Origin: DATFVA01 sp963800255
Lineage (GTDB): Bacteria > Bacteroidota > Ignavibacteria > Ignavibacteriales > Ignavibacteriaceae
Reading direction: 5' to 3'
NCBI GenBank assembly: GCA_963800255.1
Contig: CAWDAK010000009.1
Coordinates: 372,001-436,000, forward strand
Length of the DNA: 64,000 bases
The notes beneath the pieces are model-generated. The model searched no databases. It worked only from the letters and a program-made list of their open reading frames with translations, and was not told the origin of the DNA. Shown here piece by piece: positions 55,238-63,536 of this stretch; position 1 is the first letter of the stretch; each line of letters starts with the position of its first letter. Made by a program: the position numbers and the translations under genes.

Positions 55238-56734
55238 TCAATCAGGTTCTTCCTCGGCGATACGCGATTTAACTTCAGTATCATTACTATAAGACAAACT
55301 TTCCGGCGGAGGCGAAGTTAATAAACTTATCGCCACAAAGGTAATAGCAGAAATGGAAATTCCATAGATATTAGCATCCAGTCCCAGGGGGAGGTTGATG
55401 CCGGATGCAATAAGAGTTATTGTTGTTCCACCCCCTAGAAGCATCGACCAGATAGCCGCAGTTGAATTGCTTCGTTTCCAGAAAAAAGCACCTATTACAG
55501 GTACGAATAATCCCGACACCATAAAAGCATAAGAGTAAAGCATTAACTGAAGTACATTCTGCATGTAGGATGCAAGGAAGAGGGCCAGAGCCCCTATAAG
55601 CAGGGTTATCAGCTGTGAATAGCGCAGGAACTTTTTCTGATCTGAGCTTACGTTGAAGAACCTGTCCAGAATATCCGTCATAACATTACCTGACGCAGCC
55701 ATCAGGCAGCTGTCAGCTGTTGACATAATTGCGGAAAAATAAGCCGACATCATCAGACCCATCAGGCCGACAGGAAGAATTGAACGAAGGAGCATCGGAA
55801 GTCCCATCTCTGAATCCATACTAGCAACTGTAGCATAACCGAGATATTCAAACATCCCGTCATTAGCTGCCACACGGGCGAAGAGTCCAAGGAGCACACC
55901 CATAAAGGCCATGGCGGGCCACTCAAACAATCCTGCAATAAACCAGGCCTTTTTCGTTTCTTTCTCGCTTTTACAGGCATAAATTCTCTGGTAAAGGGTC
56001 ATCCCCACAAACCATATAGGCACTATAGTTACGAACCAGTTAACAACTGTCTGCCAGCTCAGGTTGCTTAATGAGAAATACTCCGGAGGCAAAGCCTTCG
56101 TAATCTCAGAATATCCACCCACAGCGAAATAAGCCACAGGTATGCCTATAAATATCAAACCCACCATAAGGATTATCCATTGTACGGTGTCAGTATAAAT
56201 AACAGCCTTTATTCCGCCCAGAAAAGTATAGATTACAACTATAGCTCCCATTATTAAAAGCGCAGTTTCCATATTTAGGGATATAAATGAGGCGGCTGCA
56301 AGTTTGGCCCCGGCAAGTATCTGCGAGCTTGTAAAGCCGATGTAGCCTATCGCGGAAATGAAACCTGCAATTATAGCTACTTTCCTGTTATAAAAACTTT
56401 CAAAGATCTGAGGAAAAGTGTACAGCTCTTTAAAATTCTTCATGCTGTTAACTTTCGGAATAAGCAGAACCGCGCTAAGCCACGCACCAATCAAACCCGT
56501 GAAGAGCATCCAGGAACCTGATATGCCCATAACAAAACCCAGTCCTCCGAGTCCAATTGAAAAGCCGCCGCCAACATCGGTTGCCACGACAGAGAGTCCT
56601 ACGTGCAAACTTCCCATACTTCTTCCGCCGACATAATAATCATCGGCGTCTTTATTCTTTCCAAGAAAGAAAAAACCTATCCCAAGCATTGATATCATAT
56701 AGACAGAGAAAATGGTGATGTCTATCCAGTGCAT
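55238..56734 (-). CDS. Sodium:solute symporter (SSS family)
   Basis: About 13 transmembrane segments in 498 residues, with SSS landmarks: GGRSMGSLHVGLSVVATDVG, GFSIGLGGLGFVMG and MSAYFSAIMSTADSCLMAASG (sodium-site region). The C-terminal 30 residues are charged and cytoplasmic. The substrate is not readable; the gene lies between a racemase (0 nt gap) and an M20 amidohydrolase (31 nt), so an amino acid, N-acyl-amino acid or small peptide is likely (inference). The N-terminus MHWIDITIFSVYMISMLGIG supports ATG 56734. Confidence 0.92.
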   Translation of the reverse strand: MHWIDITIFSVYMISMLGIGFFFLGKNKDADDYYVGGRSMGSLHVGLSVVATDVGGGFSIGLGGLGFVMGISGSWMLFTGLIGAWLSAVLLIPKVNSMKNFKELYTFPQIFESFYNRKVAIIAGFISAIGYIGFTSSQILAGAKLAAASFISLNMETALLIMGAIVVIYTFLGGIKAVIYTDTVQWIILMVGLIFIGIPVAYFAVGGYSEITKALPPEYFSLSNLSWQTVVNWFVTIVPIWFVGMTLYQRIYACKSEKETKKAWFIAGLFEWPAMAFMGVLLGLFARVAANDGMFEYLGYATVASMDSEMGLPMLLRSILPVGLMGLMMSAYFSAIMSTADSCLMAASGNVMTDILDRFFNVSSDQKKFLRYSQLITLLIGALALFLASYMQNVLQLMLYSYAFMVSGLFVPVIGAFFWKRSNSTAAIWSMLLGGGTTITLIASGINLPLGLDANIYGISISAITFVAISLLTSPPPESLSYSNDTEVKSRIAEEEPD

Positions 56735-57829
56735 TTACAAAATCTCCTTTGTTACATATTTTGTATTCATAAGACGGGCGACAGCCATATAATTCGGCTT
56801 AAAATGAAGCTGCTTTCCAACAGAGAACTTCCCTTTTTTATCTCCCGTATCATATACGGTCATATCGGATGTTGTCCCTATAAACTTGATAGAATCATCT
56901 TTGGGAGTTATATGAGAAGGATCAACATCAATCTCGCCGAAATCAACAATGGCCCGGTACGACTTCTTGTTTATATCAGGATCAATATCACCCTGGAAAT
57001 CATGAGCAGTAATCCCTATCCCTGCATCGGTAAGGTTGCCGTCAGGCACCATGTCCTTCTCTTCCAGTTCAAGTATTTCAGCTGAAAAATCAAATGCGTT
57101 TGTAGAAAGATTCTTAAACTTTTTACCATCGATTATAGAGACTCCAAGGAAAGCAGTTTCGCCAATCCTGAAATGGTTTATACCATCCGGAAGCCTGTTG
57201 CGCATAACAAGGGGGAGCGTAATAGAGCTTCCCGCCGATACCAGGTTAAGCTTCTTATTAAACTTCTGCTCTATCAGCATTTTATAGAGACTAAGCTGAA
57301 CCATCTTATCATAAGTCGGCTCAACACCGTACATGCATCCAAGGTTAGTTCCGAGTCCTTCAATCTTGATATTCTTCAAACCGAATATTTTTTCATAAAA
57401 AGTAAGGACATTATCACGAAGTATACCTTCCCTTAGCTCGCCGAGTTCTATCATAATAATAACCCGGTGAATTTTCCCGAGTCTTTCAGCTTCCCTGTCT
57501 AATGCTTCAATGGTGGTGTAGGATGAATTAAGTGAGATGTCTGCATACTGTACAATCCTCTTTGCAAGAACAGGAGCAGGCGGCTTGATATACATCGTGA
57601 CGATATCAGGCTTTATTTCCTTTATGATTTTAAGATTGGAGATTCTTGAATCCCCTATCGAATGCACTGCTTTAATTGAATCATCACAGATAATTTTTTC
57701 AAGCACAGGTCTGTTGCCGCCGAGAATCTTTGCTACCAGGGACCATTCTATATTTTTTTCCGCCAGGTATGAACTGAGCTTGATAATGTTTTCCCTGATA
57801 CGATTTGTATTTACAATTAAAGTTGCCAT
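56735..57829 (-). CDS. Ornithine/alanine racemase-like PLP enzyme (fold type III)
   Basis: 364 residues from ATG 57829 (MATLIVNTNRIRENIIKL). A longer frame from 57922 would run through the GNAT gene, so I reject it. Family features: SLVAKILGGN with the presumed PLP lysine, HSIGDSRISNL, ISLNSSYTTIEALD, GTNLGCMYGV and HFRIGETAFLGVSI. This is the alanine/ornithine racemase family, distinct from the alr-type protein at the end of the same operon. Amino-acid specificity unknown. It starts 1 nt after the GNAT stop and ends directly at the symporter start. Confidence 0.85.
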   Translation of the reverse strand: MATLIVNTNRIRENIIKLSSYLAEKNIEWSLVAKILGGNRPVLEKIICDDSIKAVHSIGDSRISNLKIIKEIKPDIVTMYIKPPAPVLAKRIVQYADISLNSSYTTIEALDREAERLGKIHRVIIMIELGELREGILRDNVLTFYEKIFGLKNIKIEGLGTNLGCMYGVEPTYDKMVQLSLYKMLIEQKFNKKLNLVSAGSSITLPLVMRNRLPDGINHFRIGETAFLGVSIIDGKKFKNLSTNAFDFSAEILELEEKDMVPDGNLTDAGIGITAHDFQGDIDPDINKKSYRAIVDFGEIDVDPSHITPKDDSIKFIGTTSDMTVYDTGDKKGKFSVGKQLHFKPNYMAVARLMNTKYVTKEIL

Positions 57830-57830
57830 T

Positions 57831-58280
57831 TTATTTCTCTTTTTTGTATCGCATTTCCGCATACTTGGTTGTGAAGCCGATTCGCTCATAGAGCCTTTTT
57901 GCTGGGTTCTCATATTCAACATGAAGTTTTACATCGCCGTCAGCCATAGAAATTGCTTTATCAACTATTTCCCTGCCGTAGCCTTTCCCCCTGAACCTGG
58001 AATCAACTGCCACGTAAACCAGTATATTCTCCGGAATGTAACCCGACATACCAGTATTGTTCATTACCAATGTTCCTATAAGTTCATCATTATTGTATGC
58101 CGCTAGAAGGAATCCCCCGCAGCCTTTTTCGTCTGAGAAGGCATAATCGATGGATTTTCCTATAGCTTCCTTTGAATCACCGAACTTATCCAGATGCTGA
58201 AAAAGGAAATCTATAAACATCTCTCTTGAAAGTTCTTTTTCGAAGTCACTTTCATTTTTTATTTCTTTAAATCTTAACAT
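57831..58280 (-). CDS. GNAT family N-acetyltransferase
   Basis: 149 residues. The acetyl-CoA pyrophosphate loop RFRGKGYGREIVDKAI and the C-terminal block NPAKRLYERIGF are typical of GNAT enzymes that acetylate small amines or protein N-termini. First gene of the operon, 1 nt before the racemase, so a D- or L-amino-acid substrate is suggested by context only. A resistance or detoxification role is an alternative. Confidence 0.88.
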   Translation of the reverse strand: MLRFKEIKNESDFEKELSREMFIDFLFQHLDKFGDSKEAIGKSIDYAFSDEKGCGGFLLAAYNNDELIGTLVMNNTGMSGYIPENILVYVAVDSRFRGKGYGREIVDKAISMADGDVKLHVEYENPAKRLYERIGFTTKYAEMRYKKEK

Positions 58281-58676
58281 TACTTTCTCCTGAATTAATA
58301 ATTAATAATCCTCACCCATTCCTGTTTGCAGAAATGATAATAATATTAAATAGTATTAGTTATACCTGAACGAAACAAATAATTTGAGGAAGGAATACTT
58401 AAGCGGGATAAGGTTTATCTCTCCGGAACACCGCACATTCCTGCGGGGAGTAAGATCAGGTAATCTTAGCTGGATAATTCTGACATCTGCTTTAAACAGA
58501 TAAAGAATGGGCACAACAAAATGTTTTTTTTAATTGAAATTTGTAATACAAATATAACAAAAATCGCGCAAAATTGCACATTTTGTGCTAGTTATCAATT
58601 ATGACACCAATACGAACCGTAATAACAGCGTAATGCGGAATGAATAACTATCTTGGCAGGAAAATGAAAGGCTGAT
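58281..58676. other. Intergenic stretch with an operator-like palindrome
   Basis: About 400 bp upstream of the GNAT operon with no gene I can support. One perfect inverted repeat, ATTTGTAATACAAAT (58539-58553), is followed by AT-rich DNA. It could be a regulator site for the leftward operon, but at 260 bp from the GNAT start that is uncertain. The rest shows no structure I can name. Confidence 0.4.
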
Positions 58677-58799
58677 ATGCGCGCACGGAAGACGAAAAAG
58701 AAATTAGCGAAATTAAAGAAAATTGCCGGTTACACTTCAACTTTTGCGACTGTAGGTATTTTGCTAACCACTATTGTTCAAAAAATAAGGAAGAAGTAG
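58677..58799 (+). CDS. Possible 40-residue cationic membrane peptide
   Basis: ATG 58677 opens a 40-codon frame ending TAG 58799. The N-terminus is MRARKTKKKLAKLKKIAGY (ten basic residues in the first 16). It is followed by a hydrophobic stretch TSTFATVGILLTTIV (residues 20-34) and a basic end QKIRKK. An AAAGG Shine-Dalgarno-like site ends 5 nt before ATG. The basic-hydrophobic-basic pattern is that of small membrane-active peptides or toxin-like proteins. It stands alone, and AT-rich noncoding DNA can produce such frames by chance. Function unknown. Confidence 0.4.
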   Translation: MRARKTKKKLAKLKKIAGYTSTFATVGILLTTIVQKIRKK

Positions 58800-58870
58800 A
58801 GCATTCTGATTAAAAAACAGTTTTTATTTACACTATTTCATTTTTTTGGTTGACAATTACTTTGTTTCTT

Positions 58871-58957
58871 ATCAAGTTCGGGCAGGTTCTTTCGAGAGGT
58901 TACCCCTGCCTCTTGATCTTAAATGAATCTGACCCGCTGAGGTTCCCCTTCGGCGGG
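58871..58957 (+). ncRNA. Possible structured small RNA of about 90 nt
   Basis: A long imperfect hairpin: ATCAAG (58871-58876) pairs with CTTGAT (58912-58917), and GGCAGG (58881-58886) pairs with CCTGCC (58905-58910) around an internal UUCG-containing loop. A linker leads to a strong terminator hairpin. No + strand gene follows (the next gene is on the - strand), so it is not a leader but may be a free-standing RNA. A TTGACA hexamer at 58850-58855 could be a -35 element, but I see no good -10. It does not carry the conserved SRP-RNA loop. Identity unknown. Confidence 0.4.
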
Positions 58958-58965
58958 TTTTTTTT
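58933..58965 (+). terminator. Strong Rho-independent terminator
   Basis: CCCGC (58933-58937) pairs with GCGGG (58953-58957), extended by TGAGG/CCTTC with one bulge, then eight T. It ends any rightward transcript from the 58.7-58.9 kb region. It lies 38 nt beyond the end of the convergent DUF2279 gene. Confidence 0.82.
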
Positions 58966-59003
58966 AGGATACGACATTATTTACCTTTGTTATCGATTTA
59001 ATT

Positions 59004-60011
59004 TCATGGTTTTAAATATATCCCGTATCCTTTGAAACCGGGAGAAACCTGAATAGCAGGCAGCGGTAGATGGATGTAATCCAGTAATCTCAAAACCTCT
59101 TTGAGAAATTCACTTTCGGGTTTGAATAATTTCACCAGGTCGATATCGGGAGAAAGAATGAAGACTCTTTGCCTTTCGATAGGGTTATCGAGATGTTCTA
59201 CTGATACACCGAGTGCAAGATTCAGGAAATCGGGCATAAATGAATTACTTCCTGAAGGCAGCAGATTCTTTAAATTAGCTGCTAACCAGAATGTCTCTCC
59301 CTCATAGTCGTCATTAAAGAACTGGTTCTTTTTGTTCCTATTATAATAGGCGCTGTTCGATGGAAAATAGCTGTATTTAAAATTAAAATTCTGAAGGAAC
59401 GGAATTTTTTTCTGTGTATAAGGGTAAATAGAACCGACAGCACTGCCGGCAAGATCAACAGGATCAAACCCCCAGGTTGGAGCATACCCGTCTTTTATTT
59501 CAACGCCGGTATAAACCAGAGTGCTGAACAATGCGCCGTAAAGCAGGGAAGATTCTTCGTCCAATCCGGCCCATCGAAGACCTTCACTAAAACACTCTGT
59601 GAACAAAATTCCTCCATATAAATGCCCTACTTTGTCAACATTATTTGTATAAGTATTATTATAATCCATATGAAAACCAGCGGTGCCGTCATTCCACCAG
59701 GCAGTTTTCCAACGGTAGTATATGCCTCCCAGGATTGCGAGCGAAGCTCCCGAAACAATACCCAGACGAACGTAACTGACTTTTTTCCCGTTATCCATGG
59801 CTGTGTTAAATGAATTGATTGAATCAATAGAATACGGGTAATTTAAAGGGCCGTTAAATTGGTAAAAACCTCTGGAATCCGGATCTGCATGGAATAACAA
59901 TTTTTTGAGATTGCTACTATAATCTGAGGTATGTTGTGCAAAGGAAGCACTGCCGGTACCCAATACCAGGAGAATTACAGGAATGAGCCTTAAAATTACC
60001 TTGAACACCAC
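59004..60011 (-). CDS. DUF2279 family exported protein
   Basis: 335 residues with a signal peptide (1-25, ending SFAQ). The DUF2279 core is visible at about 110-215: NVDKVGHLYGGILFTECFSE, then a glycine/hydrophobic helix region and WGFDPVDLAGSAVGSIYPY. This family is annotated as predicted periplasmic lipoproteins or membrane proteins; no lipobox cysteine is present here. The C-terminal part (residues 230-335) is beta-like and could be a membrane barrel segment. Function unknown. It stands alone, 103 nt downstream of prfB. Confidence 0.75.
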   Translation of the reverse strand: MVFKVILRLIPVILLVLGTGSASFAQHTSDYSSNLKKLLFHADPDSRGFYQFNGPLNYPYSIDSINSFNTAMDNGKKVSYVRLGIVSGASLAILGGIYYRWKTAWWNDGTAGFHMDYNNTYTNNVDKVGHLYGGILFTECFSEGLRWAGLDEESSLLYGALFSTLVYTGVEIKDGYAPTWGFDPVDLAGSAVGSIYPYTQKKIPFLQNFNFKYSYFPSNSAYYNRNKKNQFFNDDYEGETFWLAANLKNLLPSGSNSFMPDFLNLALGVSVEHLDNPIERQRVFILSPDIDLVKLFKPESEFLKEVLRLLDYIHLPLPAIQVSPGFKGYGIYLKP

Positions 60012-60114
60012 TTCCTCTGTATTACTGATAGAATCTATCCCGGAACATCTATGCGAATTTGGGTAATAAATTATTTTATATCAAGGATTTCCTGCCGGGC
60101 GGAGAAAATTAAAC

Positions 60115-61216
60115 TTAATTCTGACTAAACTTCATTAAAAAAGCTTTTATAAACCGGTTTATGTCACCGTCCATTACTGCCTGAACATCGGAAGTTTCTT
60201 CGTCAGTGCGATGGTCTTTAACCATATTGTAGGGATGGAAGACGTAAGAACGGATCTGGCTCCCCCACTCTATCTTCATCTTACTCTTTTCAACTTCATC
60301 AAGTTCTGCTTCCTGTTTTTCTTTTTCAATCTGGTATAATTTTGATTTCAATAGCTTCATTGCATTAGTTCTGTTCTGAAGCTGAGATCTTTCACTTTGG
60401 CATGCAGCAACTGTATTTGTTGGAATATGTGTTATACGCACGGCTGTCTCAACCTTATTTACGTTCTGCCCCCCCTTACCTCCCGACCTGTAAGTATCAA
60501 CGCGTAGATCGGCGGGATTAATTTCAATCTCAATAGTATCATCTATTTCAGGAATTACGAATACCGATGCGAAGGAAGTATGTCTTCTTTTATTTGCATC
60601 AAAAGGAGAGATTCTTACCAGGCGGTGTACACCATTCTCGGCTTTTAAATATCCATATGAGAATTCCCCCTGAACCTCAATAGAAACACTTTTAATACCG
60701 GCTCCATCTCCTTCAAGAATATCAACTATAGTCATTTTGTAATTGTTCTGTTCTCCCCAGCGAAGGTACATACGCATAAGCATTTCAGCCCAATCCTGCG
60801 CTTCTGTACCACCGGCGCCGGAATGGATTGAGAGGATACAATTTTTATCGTCATCCTGACCGCTGAGCATATTCTTGAATTCAGCTTCCTCGACGCTCTT
60901 CTTAATAACTTCCAGCTCACTTTCGATATCGTTTCTGAAGGATTCGTCATCCTCCATTTCTGCAAGCTGGATGAACTCATTAAGAGCTGCAGTCTTTTTA
61001 TCGAGTTCCTTCCACAGTGTAACCCACCCCTCCAGTGCTTTTATTTCCTGGAGGATCTTCTGAGCACCCATTTGATCATTCCAGAAATCAGGCTGCGTGG
61101 TCCGGTTCTGAAGTTCTTTTATTTTTGAGTCTTTTGTATCGACGTCAAAGATAACCTCTTAATATCTCGATCCTTCTTTTGTATTCTTCAAGCTGTTTTA
61201 ACTCATCCTGGTACAT
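60115..61216 (-). CDS. prfB: Peptide chain release factor 2, made by programmed +1 frameshift
   Basis: Reads UGA and UAA stop codons and releases the peptide. The true gene starts at ATG 61216 (MYQDELKQLEEYKRR). The first 23 codons end in an in-frame TGA at 61145-61147, and decoding shifts +1 at CTT TGA C into the long frame. The frame then contains RISPFDANKRRHTSF, with the SPF stop-recognition motif, and the catalytic SGGKGGQNVNKVETAV (GGQ). Combined length about 366 residues, normal for RF2. AGGAGA precedes the start. Two-frame reading is normal here, not a mutation. Confidence 0.97.
61144..61159 (-). promoter_or_regulatory. prfB programmed frameshift site
   Basis: On the minus strand AGAGGTTATCTTTGAC, ending with the slippery CTT-TGA-C. 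AGAGG upstream acts as the internal Shine-Dalgarno-like stimulator, as AGGGGG does in Escherichia coli. When RF2 is scarce, UGA is read slowly and the ribosome shifts +1, so the protein controls its own synthesis. Confidence 0.95.
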
Positions 61217-61241
61217 TTATATCTCCTGAAAATTTAATTTA

Positions 61242-61556
61242 TTACTCAGCTTCAATCTCCATACGGAGCAGAGCTGCGGCAAGGGTTTTACCCTGGGCAT
61301 CGTGCTTCAAAGAGACTGTGCCGCCGCCGCCTAAAGTTTTATTTAATATAAAGTTAAGTGCTCGTATATTAGGAAGTTCGTAGCGTTCAACTTCTCCGAA
61401 ACAAATACCTTTGAAATGCTCTTTCACTCTCTCCCTTGTTAACACTTTTTTAATAATTTCGTAACCTTTATCATCGTAAGCAATAATACCGACATTAGCT
61501 GCATCCCCTTTGTCACCGCTTCTGCCATGGGCAATATCTAAAATTCTTTTCTTCAT
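61242..61556 (-). CDS. AtuA-associated small ferredoxin-fold-like protein
   Basis: 104 residues. DIAHGRSGDKGDAANVGIIAYDD is the hallmark of the C-terminal domain found fused to, or next to, AtuA-family proteins. It starts with a 1-nt overlap (TAATG) with the AtuA stop, so the pair is a split form of a single-chain protein. Role probably structural or catalytic partner in the CoA-thioester pathway of AtuA; not demonstrated. Confidence 0.85.
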   Translation of the reverse strand: MKKRILDIAHGRSGDKGDAANVGIIAYDDKGYEIIKKVLTRERVKEHFKGICFGEVERYELPNIRALNFILNKTLGGGGTVSLKHDAQGKTLAAALLRMEIEAE

Positions 61557-62926
61557 TATTTCAGCTCCAGTATTTTAACCTGTGGTTCAACAAGTTTCTT
61601 TGGAATTAAAGCCGGCCAGTATGCTATTACCTCGCTGGGTCTCGGTCTGCCTCCTGCAAATCCGGTAACACTTGGGGGACCTGTAAGTATAAGCGGCGCA
61701 ATCTCCATTCCAAATCTTTTAAGCGCTTCATAATCCTTTGAGCGTACAGCCACTCTCAGCATCACCTCGTTGATTTTGTCTTCATCCATATCAGGCACGA
61801 GAGGTCCGTGGGTTGAATTATAACCGATAAACTCTGTTCTGATCTCGTCGAATTTTAAACCCAGATTCTCAAGCCGTTTTCTTAATATCTTGTCAGCAGC
61901 TTTTGCTTTAGTTAAGGCTTCAGGCCAGGAATATGTAAGAGAAGCAGCAGCTGAAAATCCATCAGCATATGAACAGGAAACTTTATAAGAATCTGTAGCC
62001 TCTTTTCCTTTCACTTCGAAAACTCGCACACGATCATTACCAAGATCCTCGAGTTTAATTGATTTAAAATCAGCTACACAATCAGGAGTAATGTAAGACT
62101 CAGGATCGCCTATCTCGTAGACCAGCTGTTCGGCAACGGTCTCAAATGACACTCTTCCACCGGTACCGGAATGTTTTGTTATAATGACCTCACCGTTCGG
62201 ATAAGCCTCAGCAATCGGGAAGCCAATTTCGGCCATATTCTCAATTGATTTCCAGTCGCCCAGGAAATTTCCTCCTGATGACTGAGCACCGCACTCCAGT
62301 ATATGCCCCGCCACAGTTCCTGCTGCCATCAGATCATAGTTTTTGTCGTCCCATCCAAATTCATAAATCATTGGGGCCAGGGTTAGTCCAGTGTCTGTTG
62401 TCCTTCCCGTAATAACTATATCAGCTCCGCGTTTAAGTGCCTCAACTATAGGCATAGCTCCAAAATATACATTCGCGCTAACCAGCTTGTCTTTAAATGG
62501 AAGAATGGATTCGCCGGTATCCATATTATTCAGTTCACAGCCGGCTGAGATAATTTCATCAATTTTATCGCGGATATCATCACCGATAACCACTGCGATA
62601 TCCAGTTTCTTGATATTAAGGCCCATGGCAATTTCAAGGATAGCATCAGCGCAGGCGATTGGATTAACTCCGCCGCCATTTGTAATTACTTTAATTCCCT
62701 TTTCCACACAAATCGGCAGAATCCTCTTCATAAGGTCGGGTAGATCCCGGGCATACCCGAGATTTGGATTTCGCATCTTTTGTTTCTGAAGAATTGACAT
62801 CGTTACCTCTGCCAGGTAGTCCATCACCAGGTAGTCAACTTCACCTTTAGTAACCTGGTTGTAGGGAGCGTCAATAAGGTCTCCCCAGAAACCCTGTCCG
62901 GAGGCGATTCTGATTTTATCTTTCAA
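61556..62926 (-). CDS. AtuA-family (DUF1446) protein of acyclic terpene/branched acyl utilisation
   Basis: 456 residues. GQGFWGDLIDAPYNQV, KVITNGGGVNPIACADAI, VITGRTTDTGLTLAPMIYEFG, ECGAQSSGGNFLGDW and HSGTGGRVSFETVAEQLVYE are family blocks. In Pseudomonas, AtuA is needed for growth on citronellol-type terpenes, but its reaction is not known. Together with the DUF35 protein and thiolase upstream it suggests catabolism of a branched or methylated acyl-CoA (inference). No other atu genes are in the window. Confidence 0.9.
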   Translation of the reverse strand: MKDKIRIASGQGFWGDLIDAPYNQVTKGEVDYLVMDYLAEVTMSILQKQKMRNPNLGYARDLPDLMKRILPICVEKGIKVITNGGGVNPIACADAILEIAMGLNIKKLDIAVVIGDDIRDKIDEIISAGCELNNMDTGESILPFKDKLVSANVYFGAMPIVEALKRGADIVITGRTTDTGLTLAPMIYEFGWDDKNYDLMAAGTVAGHILECGAQSSGGNFLGDWKSIENMAEIGFPIAEAYPNGEVIITKHSGTGGRVSFETVAEQLVYEIGDPESYITPDCVADFKSIKLEDLGNDRVRVFEVKGKEATDSYKVSCSYADGFSAAASLTYSWPEALTKAKAADKILRKRLENLGLKFDEIRTEFIGYNSTHGPLVPDMDEDKINEVMLRVAVRSKDYEALKRFGMEIAPLILTGPPSVTGFAGGRPRPSEVIAYWPALIPKKLVEPQVKILELK

Positions 62927-63036
62927 TTAATATCACTCCGTTAATTATTATTGCATAATATAATGTAATTTTATGAATTCCTTTATGATTAACCAATATT
63001 CGGGGCAACCAGGAAGGATAGAATCTTTAAAATAAA

Positions 63037-63083
63037 AAGAGACAAAATTTTCAGTATAAATACGACTTAAAACTTTGTCTCTT
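63037..63083 (-). terminator. Hairpin terminator after the DUF35 gene
   Basis: AAGAGACAAA (63037-63046) pairs with TTTGTCTCTT (63074-63083), loop 27 nt. On the minus strand TTTTTATTTT follows the stem, which suits termination of the thiolase-DUF35 transcript before atuA. The long AT loop makes it less compact than a classical terminator. Confidence 0.68.
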
Positions 63084-63146
63084 CAAAATTCTAAATCAAA
63101 CGGTTAAAAAACCTTCATATGATTCAGAAATATAGATCACGCGGAA

Positions 63147-63536
63147 TTAAATTACAACCGCCTTGTAGCCATAGCAATGAAGACCTGACTTTCCTTCATC
63201 CTGAATCTTCCTGAAAATAATCTTTACGTTCTGGCCTATTTCCACTTTATTCACGTCGATATCGGCAACCTGCATGGTTAACTTTACGCCGTCATTAACT
63301 TCAACGATTGCTACAGCATAGGGAGTTTCCTGTGAAAATTTTGAAGGACCCACCCTGATTACTGTATACGTTAGAATTTTTCCTCTGTCTGAAAGAATTA
63401 TGGTTTCAAATTCTTTCGATTTACATTCACCGCAATAAGTTCGGGGAGGAAAATAAACCTTACCGCACTTTTTGCAGCGTCCTGCTTCCAGCCTGTAGCG
63501 CTGGGGTATTTCGCGAAAATATCCTGGACTAATCAT
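63147..63536 (-). CDS. DUF35 zinc-ribbon/OB-fold protein, thiolase partner
   Basis: 129 residues. Rubredoxin-like zinc ribbon Cys21, Cys24, Cys35, Cys38 (RCKKCGKVYFPPRTYCGECKS), then an OB-fold with VIRVGPSKFSQETPYAVAIVEV. DUF35 proteins form complexes with thiolase-like or HMG-CoA-synthase enzymes and channel acyl-CoA. Its ATG overlaps the thiolase stop by 4 nt, confirming the partnership. Confidence 0.93.
   Translation of the reverse strand: MISPGYFREIPQRYRLEAGRCKKCGKVYFPPRTYCGECKSKEFETIILSDRGKILTYTVIRVGPSKFSQETPYAVAIVEVNDGVKLTMQVADIDVNKVEIGQNVKIIFRKIQDEGKSGLHCYGYKAVVI

Noticed and set aside
57830..57922. Longer start for the ornithine/alanine-racemase-like gene at 57922
   Set aside because: The extension reads through the GNAT gene in another frame and adds sequence unlike the family. 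ATG 57829 gives the normal N-terminus and a 1-nt gap.
58871..58957. Signal recognition particle RNA (4.5S) or tmRNA
   Set aside because: The conserved SRP GGAAGG-type loop and tmRNA tRNA-like ends are not present.
61071..61216. prfB as a frameshift mutation or pseudogene
   Set aside because: The CTT-TGA-C with AGAGG is the known programmed autoregulatory site of RF2.
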